A DNA stretch of 64,000 bases from Patellaria atrata CBS 101060 (GCA_010093705.1 MU006091.1:1764132-1828131), one strand, 5' to 3'; shown: positions 35,474 to 47,128, counted from the stretch's first letter. The notes: generated by a model from the sequence alone, not told the origin. Made by a program: numbers and translations.

Positions 35474-35600
35474 GTGATCGATGTGCTCGACGTGCTCGAG
35501 GGGCGAGCAGAGCGAGCAGAGCGATCAATGTGCTCAATGTGCTCGATGTGCTCGATGTGCTCGACGTGCTCGAGGGGCGAGCAGAGTGAGCAGGGCGAAC
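35474..35600. repeat. 9-bp minisatellite (ATGTGCTCG-type)
   Basis: Tandem 9-bp units close to GATGTGCTC or GACGTGCTC occur in two blocks, each ending in GAGGGGCGAGCAGAG. Because the period is a multiple of three, frames stay open on both strands and translate to repeats such as CSMCSM or EHIEHI. I take it as a minisatellite, not a gene. Confidence 0.75.
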
Positions 35601-35966
35601 ACCACCAAATTGAACTACGAAGGATAGGAATATTTAAGGACGGTCTTCCCCTCATGTATTTAGATTCTTCGTAGTTATTCTTACCATCAATCTTACCCAT
35701 AGATTTGGATGTTACGGTTTTGAACTTGACTTCACTTGTTACGCTGTTTCCATACAGTACGTCTTGTCTCATTGTGAGCATTACCCGAAGTCAAGGAGTC
35801 AGCAAGTTGTATCGTCAACTTGAAGTGCCTTTGTTATACGTATCCTATCACTTTGCCAAACCTACCTCAGTGGTTGACCACGTTAAGTGAGAAGCCAGGC
35901 GCGTTTCTAGACTTATCCTGTTCTGTCTCGATAAGTATAGACTCCCGTTGTAACAATTACATGGAT
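35601..35966. other. Intergenic, no gene seen
   Basis: Between the minisatellite and the LTR pair. Only short frames. Confidence 0.4.
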
Positions 35967-35971
35967 GTTAT

Positions 35972-36251
35972 TGTCAAGGCTCAACCTCAGATGAGAGCTG
36001 AAAGGTATATTGCTGTATGTACATGAAGCTTAAACTTAAGGAAAGAAAGTAAAAGAGAGTATTAGAACAGCGTGAGCTGTTCTATTAAAGTATAATATGA
36101 CTAAGCTACTAGATCATGCATGAAGCTTAAACTTAAGGAAAGAATGTAAGAGAAAGTGCCAGAACAACGTAAGTTGTTCTATTAAAGTATAGCATAGCTA
36201 AGCCGCTGGATCATCCAAGGCACTTATACCTATCGGGTCTAACCCGTGACA
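35972..36251. mobile_element. Solo LTR, family B, second copy with internal duplication
   Basis: Starts TGTCAAGGCTCAACCTCAG and ends GGTCTAACCCGTGACA like the 29.2-kb copy. It is 280 bp rather than 172 bp because a roughly 97-bp segment beginning CATGAAGCTTAAACTTAAGG is repeated (36022 and 36119). Flanking 5-bp repeats GTTAT lie at 35967-35971 and 36252-36256. Confidence 0.8.
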
Positions 36252-36256
36252 GTTAT

Positions 36257-36603
36257 CTGCTGTGAGATAAACTGTATCTGCAGGTGCATGGAGTATGTCG
36301 CTTGATTCTCCATCTATCCACTAAAGAAATTTCTATATATATTGAAGAGCTACCGAGAACACGTATCCAAATCTCAATATATCTAATAGTCTCTGAGATA
36401 TCTGTTGAGATAGTGGAGTCAGTTGAGGACGAAACAGATAATTGTTGAAGAGAGATTTTTTTCGTGCTCCATGCTACTCCGTGGCTGACAGCTGACAGAT
36501 AGATAGTTGACAGATATTTGACAGATCCATCAAAGGACCCATACTTCAACATTACCCCTGGTCGCCAGTAGGTCCAATACTCCAACAGCTTCACCATCTA
36601 ACA
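36257..36603 (-). mobile_element. Solo LTR, copia family A, second copy
   Basis: Minus-oriented copy of the LTR found at 23842-24127 and 55008-55276: TGTGAGATAAACTGTATCTG (from 36261) through to CACCATCTAACA (36603). It is flanked by GTTAT at 36252-36256 and 36604-36608. Four extra bases (CTGC, 36257-36260) lie between the left GTTAT and the usual LTR end. At about 345 bp it is longer than the other copies. Confidence 0.72.
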
Positions 36604-36608
36604 GTTAT

Positions 36609-37194
36609 CTTCTGTACTCTACAATCGGAGAACGTGTTACTTCGAAGAGGGAGGTCTATTGTTGAATTAGAATCAATAGGGAATAATATCTAGACTAGAG
36701 TAAAAGAAGGAAGAGGTAAGGGAAAGAAGGGAAGGGGTAAGGCAGAGTAAAAAAATAAAGAACTAAAGTTAAGACTCTTATCCACGTTAAGAACGAGCTA
36801 TTTATAACAAACCCCGGAAAGATATTAGACACATATGAAGAGCTAAAGATAACACTAAATATAAGAATAACGATAATAAATTTCCAGGAATGCCGCGGAA
36901 CCGGACGTTTTGGTCTCGAACGAGGAATGTGTTCGGAAGCAAGATCGTAGTGTGAGCGTATAGATAGTTCTAATAACCTAGTAAATTAGTCATTAAGACT
37001 TAAGAGTCTATTGAATAACGAAAAAAGATACTCTATTTAAGATTCTTTCTATACATTATTTACCCCTATTTCAAATACTCTTTCAAGATACAAAATACTC
37101 TATTATATAAAATAATAAATACCCCCTTAACTATCTCGGGTTAACTAAGTTAACTCTAAATTAATAACCTACTAGCACTGTATTAGCCTTCTCC
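36609..37194. other. AT-rich intergenic
   Basis: Very AT-rich, purine-run-rich sequence between the LTR pair and the 3' end of the P450 gene. No gene seen. Confidence 0.45.
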
Positions 37195-38872
37195 TTACTT
37201 GATAATAACCCTAACCCCCTTACTTGTCCTCCTAGGCATCGGTACCACAATATCAAGCACGAAATCCGCATCCTCCCGCCCCGTCTCCCACAACTCCAAC
37301 TCAAACCTGCGAAACACAGTTGCAAGCGCTACAAACAACTCCATATATGCCAGCTCCCTGCCGAGACACACGCGCGACCCGCGCCCAAACGACACGAGGT
37401 AGTTCGACAGCGGATGCGTGCCGTCTGGACCCTTGGGGTCGTCAAGCCAGCGCTCTGGCGCGAAGGTCGAGGGGGACGGGAAGATGGACGCGTTGCTATG
37501 CATATGGTAGGCGTCCATGCTTAGGGCGGTGTTTGCGGGGATCTTGTAGGTGCCGAAGTGGATCGGGTGGAGGCGGTTGAGGCGGGGGATGCGTTGAACT
37601 TGGCCGTAGGAGAGACGGAGGGCTACGTGGGTGTTGTTAAGAAGAGGTGGGCTAAGGAATAGGTGTAAGGGAACTCACTCTCTTGAATAACGGCGGATAG
37701 GTACGGTAGTTTCTCCAGTTCGTCCCAGGGGAGGATAAGCGCGGGATTCGGCATCGCGGCTGCGAGTTCGGCCTTCAGCCGCGCGTGGATGGGGGCGTTG
37801 GCCAGGATGTGGTATGTCGCTACCGTGAGGGCCCATTTGGTTGTTTCCATCCCGGCCCCGTTGATGCTGATTGCTTCGTCCGTGAGGCGTTCGAGGGTGA
37901 TGTCGGATGGGGGCAGGTCGGAGGCAATGATGTCGTGGAATATAGTTGTACCGGAGTCGTCTGGTTTGAGGGAGTTTCGGGCGAGAATGTCGGCGATCTG
38001 CGAGCGGATGTTCTGGGGCTATCCATTAGCGTCGGTGCGAGGATATTGGGATCTGACCTCACGGCTCGGAAATCTAGGATGGGCTTAAATGGCGGCAGTA
38101 AAGCTCCCATTATTGGATCTGGGATTAAGCCCATCATGTCGTTTAGAAACTTGAAGTGAGCGTTCCAGTGAGCACCCCAGGTGATATTCTGCATTCCCTT
38201 GGATAGAGGCGACTTGAAATCCACGGCTGCAGCTGAGTTTGCCGGGCGCCCAAAGGCCAGCGTGGTTGTAATGTCCATTGTCATGCTGGACCACATATCG
38301 TTGACATTAAGCACTCTCCCTGTCCCGGCGTATTCAGCCGCCAAACGAGCCGAAATCCGTTCGATGATATCCGAGAGCTTTCCGTGCAGACTCCAAATAC
38401 GTTGCTTGGAGAAAAAAGGGGCCAGAGCAGCGCGTCGCTCACGATGCTGCTCGGCATACGTGGTGCTGAACGTTGCGTTTGGAATGCCGAAACGGTACTT
38501 AAACCGCGGTGACTTGTCCATGGGCTTGGCACGGGTGCTCGCACAGTACAATTCCTTATGGAATTCCGGATCGTCGATGTGAAGTTCGGAAGGGGTGATC
38601 CGCACGATCGGGCCGTATTGATCGTGCAATTTCTTAATATGCCGGGTGAACTGGCCGCCCTCGCCGCCATTCGCAAAGAGATTGTAGTACATTTCGTACC
38701 ATTCTGTCACCGCTGCAAGCTTCGGTCCCGGGAACTTGGCCAGTGGGCTCAACCATAGGCGGTAAATAGCAAGCCCTAAGCCGTATAATGCATACAGGGA
38801 CGCGAAAGCTGAAAATAAAGTTGGAAGAGCCAAGAGAAAAGTCATATCGCTAAATACCGTTAATAGACCCAT
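37195..38872 (-). CDS. Cytochrome P450 monooxygenase (microsomal)
   Basis: Three exons (38872-38063, 38018-37679, 37622-37195) join in frame to 525 residues. I use the ATG at 38872 because it opens directly on a membrane anchor (MGLLTVFSDMTFLLALPTLF), followed by the hinge KFPGPKLAA. P450 landmarks are the I-helix INGAGMETTKW, the K-helix E-x-x-R in QETLRLSYG, FAPERWLDD, and the heme loop FGRGSRVCLGRELA with Cys at about residue 469. The N-terminal part (QYGPIVRITPSELHIDDPEF) is of the type annotated as trichodiene-oxygenase-like in fungi. It is ER-anchored and needs a P450 reductase. It is the outermost gene on the left of the PKS cluster, so hydroxylation or epoxidation of the polyketide is likely. 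The substrate is unknown. Confidence 0.92.
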
Positions 38873-39541
38873 AGAGATTGTTGCTGACGGTCTATACTTA
38901 GGATGGTGAACTAATGAAATGGATGGCAAACTGAATGGAAGAAAACCTAATCTACCTTTAACTAGCAAAATTCCATATAAGGGGAGATCTATGCTTTAAC
39001 CCATTAAGTGCCATACTGTTGAACCATTCCAAACAAATATTTTAGAATGGAAGCGAAAAGGTGCAATACTCAATTTAGCCCACATTAACGCAGGTAAGCG
39101 TTCGTGAAACAAAACATCATCGCATTTGTCGTAAACGCAAGTAAGCATCTAGACCCCAGGAATTTAGATGAACTCCAGATCTGCGCTAGAACCCGCAACG
39201 GGCCGATCCCGAATGTATGCTTATCCTACATTAGCGCCTTCTTATGGGTTAGGTGAGGGTCACCTTCCCGAAGAGGAAGTTTCACAGCTGTGGTCACGGG
39301 AATACCTTAGTAAACAGTAGGCGCATTCCATTTAAGATCCATATAACACAGCTCGCTTAGAAATCGAACCGGGGAAACAAATTTGCGATATCGCTACTTT
39401 TCTTTAACCTTCTTTGTAGTGTTAACGCCCGTAGTAGGAAGTTCGATGGCATAATACGGACGAGAGAACGCATTTCATGCTACTAGAGAAAACTAAGCTG
39501 TGAAAACACCCACCTTATTCAATCTGGAATAGTCTGATACT
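38873..39541. promoter_or_regulatory. Divergent promoter region, P450 and SDR genes
   Basis: About 0.7 kb separates two divergent start codons, which points to co-regulation. I looked for the TOXE-type tox-box (ATCTCNCGNA) because a bANK regulator lies in the cluster, and saw no match here. Confidence 0.4.
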
Positions 39542-40568
39542 ATGTCTTCTTCAACCGTGGTACTTATTACTGGCGTGAGTAAAGGTATGCAACGGTTCTT
39601 CCCTCTCCCACCGGCTCTTTCTTCTACCTGTTTTATTGTCAACTGGGTCTAACATGTGTTTGATATTCTTTGGTAGGAATTGGCAAAGCATTAGTAGAAG
39701 AATATCTCCTACGACCGAACTGTACCGTCATTGGAACCGTCCGTGACAGCACCAAATACGATGAGCTGAAGAGCTCACCAACAGCCGACGGGTCCCGTCT
39801 ACTTCTCGTCAGCATTGAGAATACATCGCAATCGGATCCCGCGAAGGCTGTTGAGGAGATAAATGCAGCTGGGATCGATCACGTTGATATCGTCATCGCC
39901 AACGCCGGCCTATCCCCTACACCTGGACCACTCGACACCTACGATATCCAAGATATCATGGATGCGTTTACCATCAATACTGCTTCACCTATCTTACTTT
40001 TTCAAGCGGTGAAGCCTTTACTCGAGAAGTCCAGGGCACCGAAGTGGCTATCCATATCCAGTGGAGCCGCTTCTATCGGAAAACTGGAGGTCCATGGGGC
40101 GCATTTCGTGAGCGCATACGGCATATCCAAAGCCGGTCTGAACTTTTTCACTGTGTAAGACGGCCTGTATAGGATGAATCCTAGGATCTACCTAACAACC
40201 AAGCGTTGATTAATTGTAAATCTGTTAGGGCTGTGCACGCTGCAAACCCGAACCTGATTGCGTTTGCTATTCATCCTGGGTAAGCATTAGCTTGCCCCGA
40301 GTGATATATAGACTCAGACCCAACTAACAAAGTAACAGTCTTGTCCAGACGGAGATGGGTAATCAGGGAGCGCGCATGCAAGGGTTGGAAAAAGCCCCAG
40401 TAACCTTGAAGGAGTGCACTACAAAGACAATGGCCGTGGTAGGTCATTAGACGTAAGCTAACAAAGAAAGATCGTACAAAGCTAACTGAATAGCTTGATA
40501 ATGCTACCCGAAAGACCACCTCTGGGAAGTTTATCAACATTATTGATGGAACTGAGTTTCCCTGGTGA
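39542..40568 (+). CDS. Short-chain dehydrogenase/reductase (ketoreductase-like)
   Basis: Five exons (39542-39584, 39677-40154, 40229-40279, 40339-40438, 40494-40568) give 248 residues. The NAD(P)-binding motif is VLITGVSKGIGKALVEEYL. NAGLSPTPG matches the NAG block. The Ser of the catalytic set is in LSISSGAAS, and Y-x-x-x-K is YGISKAGLN. A C-terminal PGLVQTEMG block follows. It resembles the fungal SDRs annotated as norsolorinic-acid-ketoreductase-like. A cytosolic NADPH-dependent keto/alcohol interconversion on the polyketide is the likely role. All catalytic residues are present. The small last exons were placed by frame and branch-site logic (GCTAAC before the last acceptor). Confidence 0.88.
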
Positions 40569-41663
40569 GCAAGCTTACACTAGAAGCAAATCCGGCTATC
40601 TTGATGAGTGCAAGGCACACGGTCCTGTTTGATGCCAGGGTTAGCATTAGACATGTAGGGTGGAGGAAGACCTAGGCCCCGCAGCAAATATTAGAATTGA
40701 TCTCGTCCATAAGTAGTGTGCTGTGCAGATGAAAGTCCTCTATACAGCCCAATGGCGGGCTAGCTGCTCAACCATGCCGTAAAAGCACGATCATGATCCT
40801 TGGTGCTTAAAATGCTTATCTATCATCACCGGTCAATCACTTATCATTGTAACACAAATGGTGGGGTTAAAAGGACACAGTGTAGACGTGCTACAAGTCT
40901 GCTAGGCATGTATATGAGTGAGCTAGTGGGGGACCTTCTCAGCTTGATTGTGTGCTCGCCATTTGCTTTACCTTGTTCTCGGCCTCTTTGGTTTTTGCTA
41001 CCATCGTCCTCGTGCCGAAAGGAGACGTAGAGTTGCCGTTGTCAGCAATGAAGTATAAACCCGGAGGATTGCGTTAGAGACCCGAGGAGTAGTCTAGTGT
41101 AGTCTGAAGGAGTATACTGTACTATAGAAGCATGGATACGGGAGAACCACGAAAACCTGTTAAGTGCGGCTCCTGAGAGAGATTGGAACCAATAGTATAC
41201 CCCTCTATCATAGCCGTCTACAAATCGGTACTTTTGTGTATAACTATGAGCGGCGGTACTGCTTTGTATGACCATAAGCCGCGGTACTTTCTTAGGTTAC
41301 ATCCACAAAGCATAGATTCCTGCTGGATACAAACAATGCTTTGATAGAAGCGTAAGCAATTTCATGACATGCTTCTTGCTTATTTACAGTGAGCGAGGGG
41401 CTGGTCACCGACCTTGCATGTCATCCGATCTGGGCCGTTTCGCAGGCAATGTGGTGGCTTAATAGCCCTTACAGTCGATCTTGCTAACAACGAGAAATGC
41501 GACGCCACCGTGAGGCGAGAATATTAAGCCAACCATGAATGAGGATGAAGTAGTGGAGCGGTATTGTCCGTGCAGTTTTACCAAACGATATAAAAGATAT
41601 CAGGGAACCGGACTTACCTGTCTTAGGTCCTACCTGCAGTGTGCTAACAGTCGGGAGTTCACC
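40569..41663. other. Intergenic within the PKS cluster
   Basis: About 1.1 kb with short frames only. It contains the promoter of the FAD oxidase gene. No gene or known regulatory motif recognised. Confidence 0.4.
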
Positions 41664-43514
41664 ATGTCTCCATCTTCCTTATTCTCCTCAGCTTGTTTCC
41701 TTACAATTGTTACCAGGGCGGTGCTTGGTACCTCAGAAACATTCTGTAAAAGAATCCCTGGCGATGCAGATTGGCCTGGATTGGATGCCTGGAGCCAGTT
41801 AGATCGACAGGTCGATGGCAGACTGATCGCTGCTTTTCCTCTCGCCCACGTTTGCCATGATCCAACCTACTCGGAAACCGCGTGTACAAGGTTGCAGCAG
41901 GGATGGGGGTTTCCAGACACTATGTGAGTACAGTTTGGAATTACCAATCGATCCAATCTAATTCTCAAGGGTCCCTCAACCGGCCGAGTTCATGGCAACC
42001 TGGTTTCAGAATCAATCTTGCACGCCATTTACGCCGAAGTCGACACCATGCAATCTAGGCAATCATGTCAGCTATTCGGTCAACGTCAGCAGCGTTCAAG
42101 ATGTTGCCAAAGGTTTAGCATTCGCACAAAGGCATCGGATCCGCGTTGTGATCAAGAACTCAGGACATGAGTATGAAACGATTTCACCCACTCTGTTCAA
42201 CAATGTTACTGACCACGTGATCCAAGTTTCTATGGGAAAAGCACAGGAAAAGGCGGCCTTGGGTTATGGGTACATCATCTCAAACATAAGCAAATCATCC
42301 CGAGATATCGCACCTCGTATTACCAGGGGCCAGCGATCAAGATCGGCGCGGGGGTAAGTGGCGGCGAAGCATCGGCATTTGCATCACAGAGGGGATATCG
42401 AATCGTTACCGGGTCGTGCCCTACGGTCAAAACAGCCGGGGGATATTCGCAAGGAGGCGGACACTCGTACCTCACAGGATTGTACGGATTTGGGGCCGAC
42501 AACGTACTTGAATGGGAAGTCGTTACAGCGTCAGGTGACCATGTCGTTGCATCTCCAGTCAAAAATCGCGAGCTGTACTGGGCACTCAGCGGTGGCGGTG
42601 GTGGTAGCTATGGCGTTGTTGTTTCCATGACTGCTCGCATCTTTCCAGACGGTCAGATAGCTATTGCATCCATGTCATTCAGCGCAACAAGCGTTGGAGG
42701 GGTTGATGCGTATTGGGATGCGGTCAGTGTGTTCCATACACAGTTGCAGCCTTTAGTGGACGCCGGTATGGTTGCCCAGTACATTGTGACCAACGACACG
42801 TTGAGCCTCTTTGGAATGATGGCACCTGGTTTCACCGGCGACGAGCTCACTACCGTGATGCAGCCCATGATGACAGCCCTTTCGAAGGACGGGTTAGCGA
42901 CTGATAGTTCGGCAGCCATGAATCTGGTGGTGGCCGAAAGTAACAGTTACTATGATCTCTATGCTGCCAAGGTCATGCCCCTGATGGCGGAGAACAGCAT
43001 TGGTCCTGTTGTTAGTGGCCGATTCGTCTCCCGCGAGAACATGGCGACAAATGCCTCGGCAGTTAACGCGGCCCTGCGCACTACCACAGGTAACGGCAGA
43101 TTTATTGTAGCCATAACTGCTCTCAATGCAACAGGTCCCAGCCGTATTGTCGATCCCATCGCGAGCAATGCGATGCAGCCCGCATTCAAGGAGGCGTTCA
43201 TGAGCTTGATTATCGCGGCACCATGGAACAGCAGAAGCGACCCATGGGCAGAGGCTGCGGTACTGCAGGATGAGCTGCATAGTGTAATCAGGCCGGTATT
43301 GGAGTCGGCCACACCAGGTACGGGGGTGTACATGAATGAGGGTAACTGGCAACAGCCGGGTTGGCAAGACGTCTTCTACGGGTCGACGTATGAGAGATTG
43401 CTGCAGATCAAGAAGAGATATGATCCAGAGGGTGTTTTCTACGGTCTGACAGCTGTAGGTAGCGAGGCTTGGGCTCAGGATGCGAACGGTCGCCTCTGTC
43501 GGACTGACACGTGA
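41664..43514 (+). CDS. Secreted BBE-like FAD-linked oxidase
   Basis: Three exons (41664-41923, 41970-42170, 42227-43514) encode 582 residues. The N-terminus (MSPSSLFSSACFLTIVTRAV) is a signal peptide. The FAD-binding PCMH part has NSGHDFYGKSTGKG, whose His (about 153) matches the covalent FAD His, and GSCPTVKTAGGYSQGGGHS, whose Cys (about 218) matches the second covalent link in berberine-bridge-type enzymes. Further blocks are GLYGFGADNVLEWEVVTASG, SGGGGGSYGVVV and, at the C-terminus, GVYMNEGNWQQPGWQDVFYG. The 42171-42226 intron is essential: reading through it gives a false frame. These enzymes oxidise alcohols or close rings in secondary metabolism. It is probably a late tailoring step in the secretory path. 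Confidence 0.92.
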
Positions 43515-43783
43515 TGGTGGAACTAGACGATTGAAAGCTATTATTTCGAGAAAAAGCCTCCCTGAGAGTGGAACCTACCTCAAGGCATGAATGAATGCTG
43601 GTGTAGCTTATTAAGTCAGAAGCTCTTAACGTTAGTTAAAATAAGATACACGAGTTCTGCCAAGACACCTAACCGAGTTTCGCCCGACCCTCTTCTAATG
43701 CAACATCCATCATCATCGGATATCATGTATCCCTTACTATACTGTACGAGTAGCACTGTGTACCCTCAATTCATTCCAATTCA

Positions 43784-44774
43784 TTAACATGCCATATCAA
43801 GTAGCAACTTTACCACCTCATCATACCCTTGTGACACCGCACAATAGAGCGCATCCTTTCCAACCGTGTCACGCGCCCGCGGATCCGCACCGTACAAAAG
43901 CAGCAACGCAACGACTTCTTTATTGCCCAGCTCCGCCGCGACTTGGAGCGCCGTACGGCCTTGCTCGTCACATTCATCCACTGCCGCGGCACCGCGCTTC
44001 AGCAACGTTCGCACGATTTTTCCGTTTCCTGCCTTGGCGGCGACGTGCAATAGTGGCGGCAGCGGTGGCAGCGGTGGCGATGGCGAGAGCGCGAGTGACG
44101 GTTCCAACCTTAATTCGGTATTCTTCGCCTCGAGTTTACCAGTTTGACATGGCAGCGTAGCCCGCTGCTCCCGGTGCTGTGCAGCTGCAGAGGACTCGTT
44201 TACCAATACTGGCGTGGGGCTTGGCTGTGGGGTCGACTGGATGTGGTTGGAGTCCTCTGTCATGAAACTCGGAGAAGACAGCGTGGTGGACGAAGGTGAG
44301 GATAAAGATGCTGGTGAAGGATACCAGTAACCAGTATTCTGCGCATACACACCCTCATCTGCATGATTCATCCCAGGGGAGAAGAGATCTTGCTGGAGAA
44401 TTTGGTTTATGCACCATGGGTCATCTCCCTTGTACACAATCCCGATGTCCGTATCCAGATCCGTGGTAGGCATCAAATTCCCTAAAAATTCATCCTGGCT
44501 TTTCATCTTCAGCGCTCTTCGTTCTACAGAGTCACGTTAGCAAGCATTCCATTCCTAAGAGTAGTTGCTTTCGAACTACAGATCTTGAATCCTCACCCCG
44601 AAATTTCCTCTGAGCAACACGATTTTGTAACCTCCTACGTGTTGAAACCGTCGGCCATTTTCCTTCGATCTGGAAATTTTCAAGCGGGGGAGATAACATC
44701 CAGGCTGTCTTCGACGAACGGGTAGATTCTATGAGATCTGAAGGATGCGCACGATGGGTTTCGTAGACCAGCAT
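43784..44774 (-). CDS. bANK transcription factor (bZIP basic region plus ankyrin repeats), TOXE-like
   Basis: Two exons (44774-44597, 44523-43784; 73-bp intron) give 305 residues. The basic DNA-binding region RRRLQNRVAQRKFRERR (about 46-62) spans the splice site. No leucine heptads follow it; instead there is a Ser/Pro-rich middle. The C-terminal third has ankyrin repeats: PPLLHVAAKAGNGKIVRTLL, EQGRTALQVAAELGNKEVVA and KDALYCAVSQGYDEVVKLLL. This layout matches the bANK class, whose known members include TOXE (HC-toxin cluster) and APS2 (apicidin cluster). It is a nuclear pathway-specific activator by analogy. It lies between the FAD oxidase and the hydrolase and is therefore likely the cluster regulator. 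Confidence 0.9.
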
Positions 44775-45453
44775 ACCGCAGGTCGCTTGTCAGACCATCT
44801 AGGAGTAGGATTATTTTAAAGAACCCATTGCAGTCACTACTCATCTGAAGTTTTCAGCGTCGCATCTTCTTGCCGCCTCGACCCGAGAGGAAACCGAACA
44901 AGTTGTCTTATATGCAATGCACTATCTATTCATCTTGGCGCGAATCGCTACAGAAACGGCCCTACTATCATTTACTGGGAAGAAGTGCGTTCGTGTTCTC
45001 TTCGCTGCCGTATTCTCTATCCACGGTAACTATGAATACCTTACGTTATGGTAGATGTTTGATTTATTATGTTTGCTTAAGATTGTGCGACCCGAATTTC
45101 ATCAAAGGCTGAACGATTGTTGGTTCGGACGTACTCCGTACTGAATGGGGCAGGAGGATGTTTTATACGTCTCGCCCACCTCCACGCCCTAGGCACCCGC
45201 CAATCTTGACCCTATACATCTCTACGACCCACGCACCTTCTATCTAGAACGAAGGGGACCCACGCATCTTCTATCTACAATATTCACCGAGAGGACAGGA
45301 ATCGCGGGTTGTACCCTCCTCTCGTGGTTACTGGAATAGGAGTAGGAATGCTGGTAATACTAATGGTATAAAGAGAAGGTGATTGTCGCACGGGATAGTT
45401 ACCCTAAAGTTGAATAGTATGTTGTGCAGCATTAACATCTGATATCCCGCTAT
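44775..45453. other. Intergenic within the PKS cluster
   Basis: Promoter of the bANK gene and 3' region of the hydrolase gene, which run in the same direction. No other gene is supported; the frame at 44870-45112 is unrecognised. Confidence 0.45.
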
Positions 45454-46410
45454 CTATAATCGTTCTGTACCAAACGCCCGCTGAAGAAACGCAACCTGCG
45501 CATCAAGTACCTTCTCCGAATCATGACCACTCATGATATTCATATGCGCTTTATTTGGTACGGTATGCAACAGTTTCGGCTCTGACAGAGCGTCATAAAC
45601 CAGCTCTTTCTGAAGATCCGCCGGCGAGATCAAATCCAACTCCCCTGTCACCACCATCGAAGGTGTCGGGGTCACAGATTCCAGCAGCGGGAAAGGTTGA
45701 AAAGCAGCGATGTGGTAGTAGCTGCTCAACGTGGTTTCCGGTACGAAATTCGGCTGCAACTCGACGGCCCGTGTGATGATATTGCCCACATCTTCCTGCT
45801 CAAAGCCGGTACCGAACCCTGCCGGTTGCTCTCCTTCATCTGTCAACATGGGAAGGTACACAGGTCGATTACCGGATAGGCGGGACTCTCGCTCCTTCAT
45901 CGATTTAGCCAGGACTTGTCTCCACTTGGTGAAATGCCAGATGGTCAGCGGTGAGATGGCAACAACGGCCTTGGCGCGCTTATCGAGTGCTGCTGCGCAC
46001 AGGGCTACCATACCGCTGAATGAGTAGCCCCAATAGGCTATGCGCTTGGGATCGACCATGGTGTGCTTTTTGAGAGACGTCAGCGCGTCGTGATAGTCCT
46101 CGATGTTTTTGACGGGGTTGGTTTCGTTTCGCGGCATACCATCGCTCGCTCCAATTGATCTTGGATCGTAACTCAAGACGGTGAAGCCCGCAGCGAAGAA
46201 GTATTCTGCCACATCAGAAATGATCGTCTCCTTTGTCATGTTGAACTGTATCACTTTGTTAGAAGAGCACTACGCTGCACAGTCGGATCCGTCTTTACAT
46301 ACCCCGGGAGTCATAATTATAGCTGGACCTCTTCGGGCTGCAGGGAAGAGCCAACCTCGAAGTGTGAGCCCATCAAGGGTTGGGAAGCTGAAATCCTCTC
46401 TCCCTTTCAT
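45454..46410 (-). CDS. Alpha/beta hydrolase, polyketide-transferase-like
   Basis: Two exons (46410-46303, 46245-45454; 57-bp intron) encode 299 residues without a signal peptide. The start [20 protein letters not shown] and the blocks [29 protein letters not shown] and [14 protein letters not shown] are typical of the hydrolases found beside fungal highly reducing PKSs, including the fumagillin polyketide transferase Fma-PT and AKT2-like proteins. The likely nucleophile is Ser111 in GYSFSG. An acid in [11 protein letters not shown] and a His in [10 protein letters not shown] complete the triad. It is divergent from the PKS over 0.7 kb. Because the PKS lacks a release domain, hydrolytic or transesterifying release of the acyl chain is a well-supported inference; the acceptor alcohol is unknown. 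Confidence 0.87.
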
Positions 46411-47128
46411 GGCGTAAGGAGCAATTCAAGAAAAGATCTTCGATGTGAGCTGGTGTAGCTGCGGATGCCAGTTAGTACGATACAAACAATACATAAAATG
46501 CTACTTAGGGTTCCTAGGCATAAATCCTATTTTGTAATTGTAAGTTCATATCGTGGCCATTTTGCAGACTTGGAATATTCTCACTGTTGTGTAACGGAAA
46601 GATGCGTAAGATGATCCCCATAATACGTAGCTTACTATGCCTTGCTTGAGGTCGCCTCGTGAACCACCTTACGGCATCCACTAAGAGTATTAAATGCTTA
46701 CCGGCAGATCATTGGATGTCAACGTACGATCATGCAAGTAAGCTTGTTACATCTACGAGAGTGGATATACTTAGGGCTGCACATAAGCCGCATAGACCAT
46801 GGAACGGCTTGTGAATTTGTATCAAGGACGTTGATGAAATTCGGGATCACAGGTTCATGAGCATATGGTAAAGTCCCAATGAAGAGAAGTGGCTACGCTA
46901 ACTATCAATGCTTGAATAAGATAGAGACAAAACCTTACAGCGGTTGATGAAGCACCTTATGGCCGCTAAACATAGAAGTAAGCAATGGTCTTACGTCTTG
47001 TTTCTAATCATCTATTAGGTTAATTCTAAATCTATCTCTACACCCCTTCATTGTCTGGTTGAGAAGAAAACGTTATTGACAAGGCTCACTCCAAAAGACT
47101 TCAATGTTGAACAGATGCAACCTTCACA
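46411..47128. promoter_or_regulatory. Divergent promoter region, hydrolase and PKS
   Basis: About 0.7 kb between divergent start codons, no gene inside. Shared control of the two genes is likely. I saw no exact tox-box; ATCTCTACAC near 47034 matches only the first half. Confidence 0.45.

Noticed and set aside
35474-35600. CRISPR-like repeat array
   Set aside because: Units are contiguous 9-mers without spacers, and the genome is eukaryotic.
35472-35674. Gene encoding a Cys/Met/Ser repeat protein
   Set aside because: The open frame is a by-product of a 9-bp tandem repeat and is open on both strands.
42171-42357. FAD oxidase broken by a frameshift near 42300
   Set aside because: A 56-bp intron (42171-42226) restores the frame and the conserved SGHDFYGKSTG block, so the gene is intact.
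46411-47128. Tox-box (ATCTCNCGNA) for the bANK regulator in the PKS promoter
   Set aside because: Only a half-match near 47034 was seen; I could not support a site.
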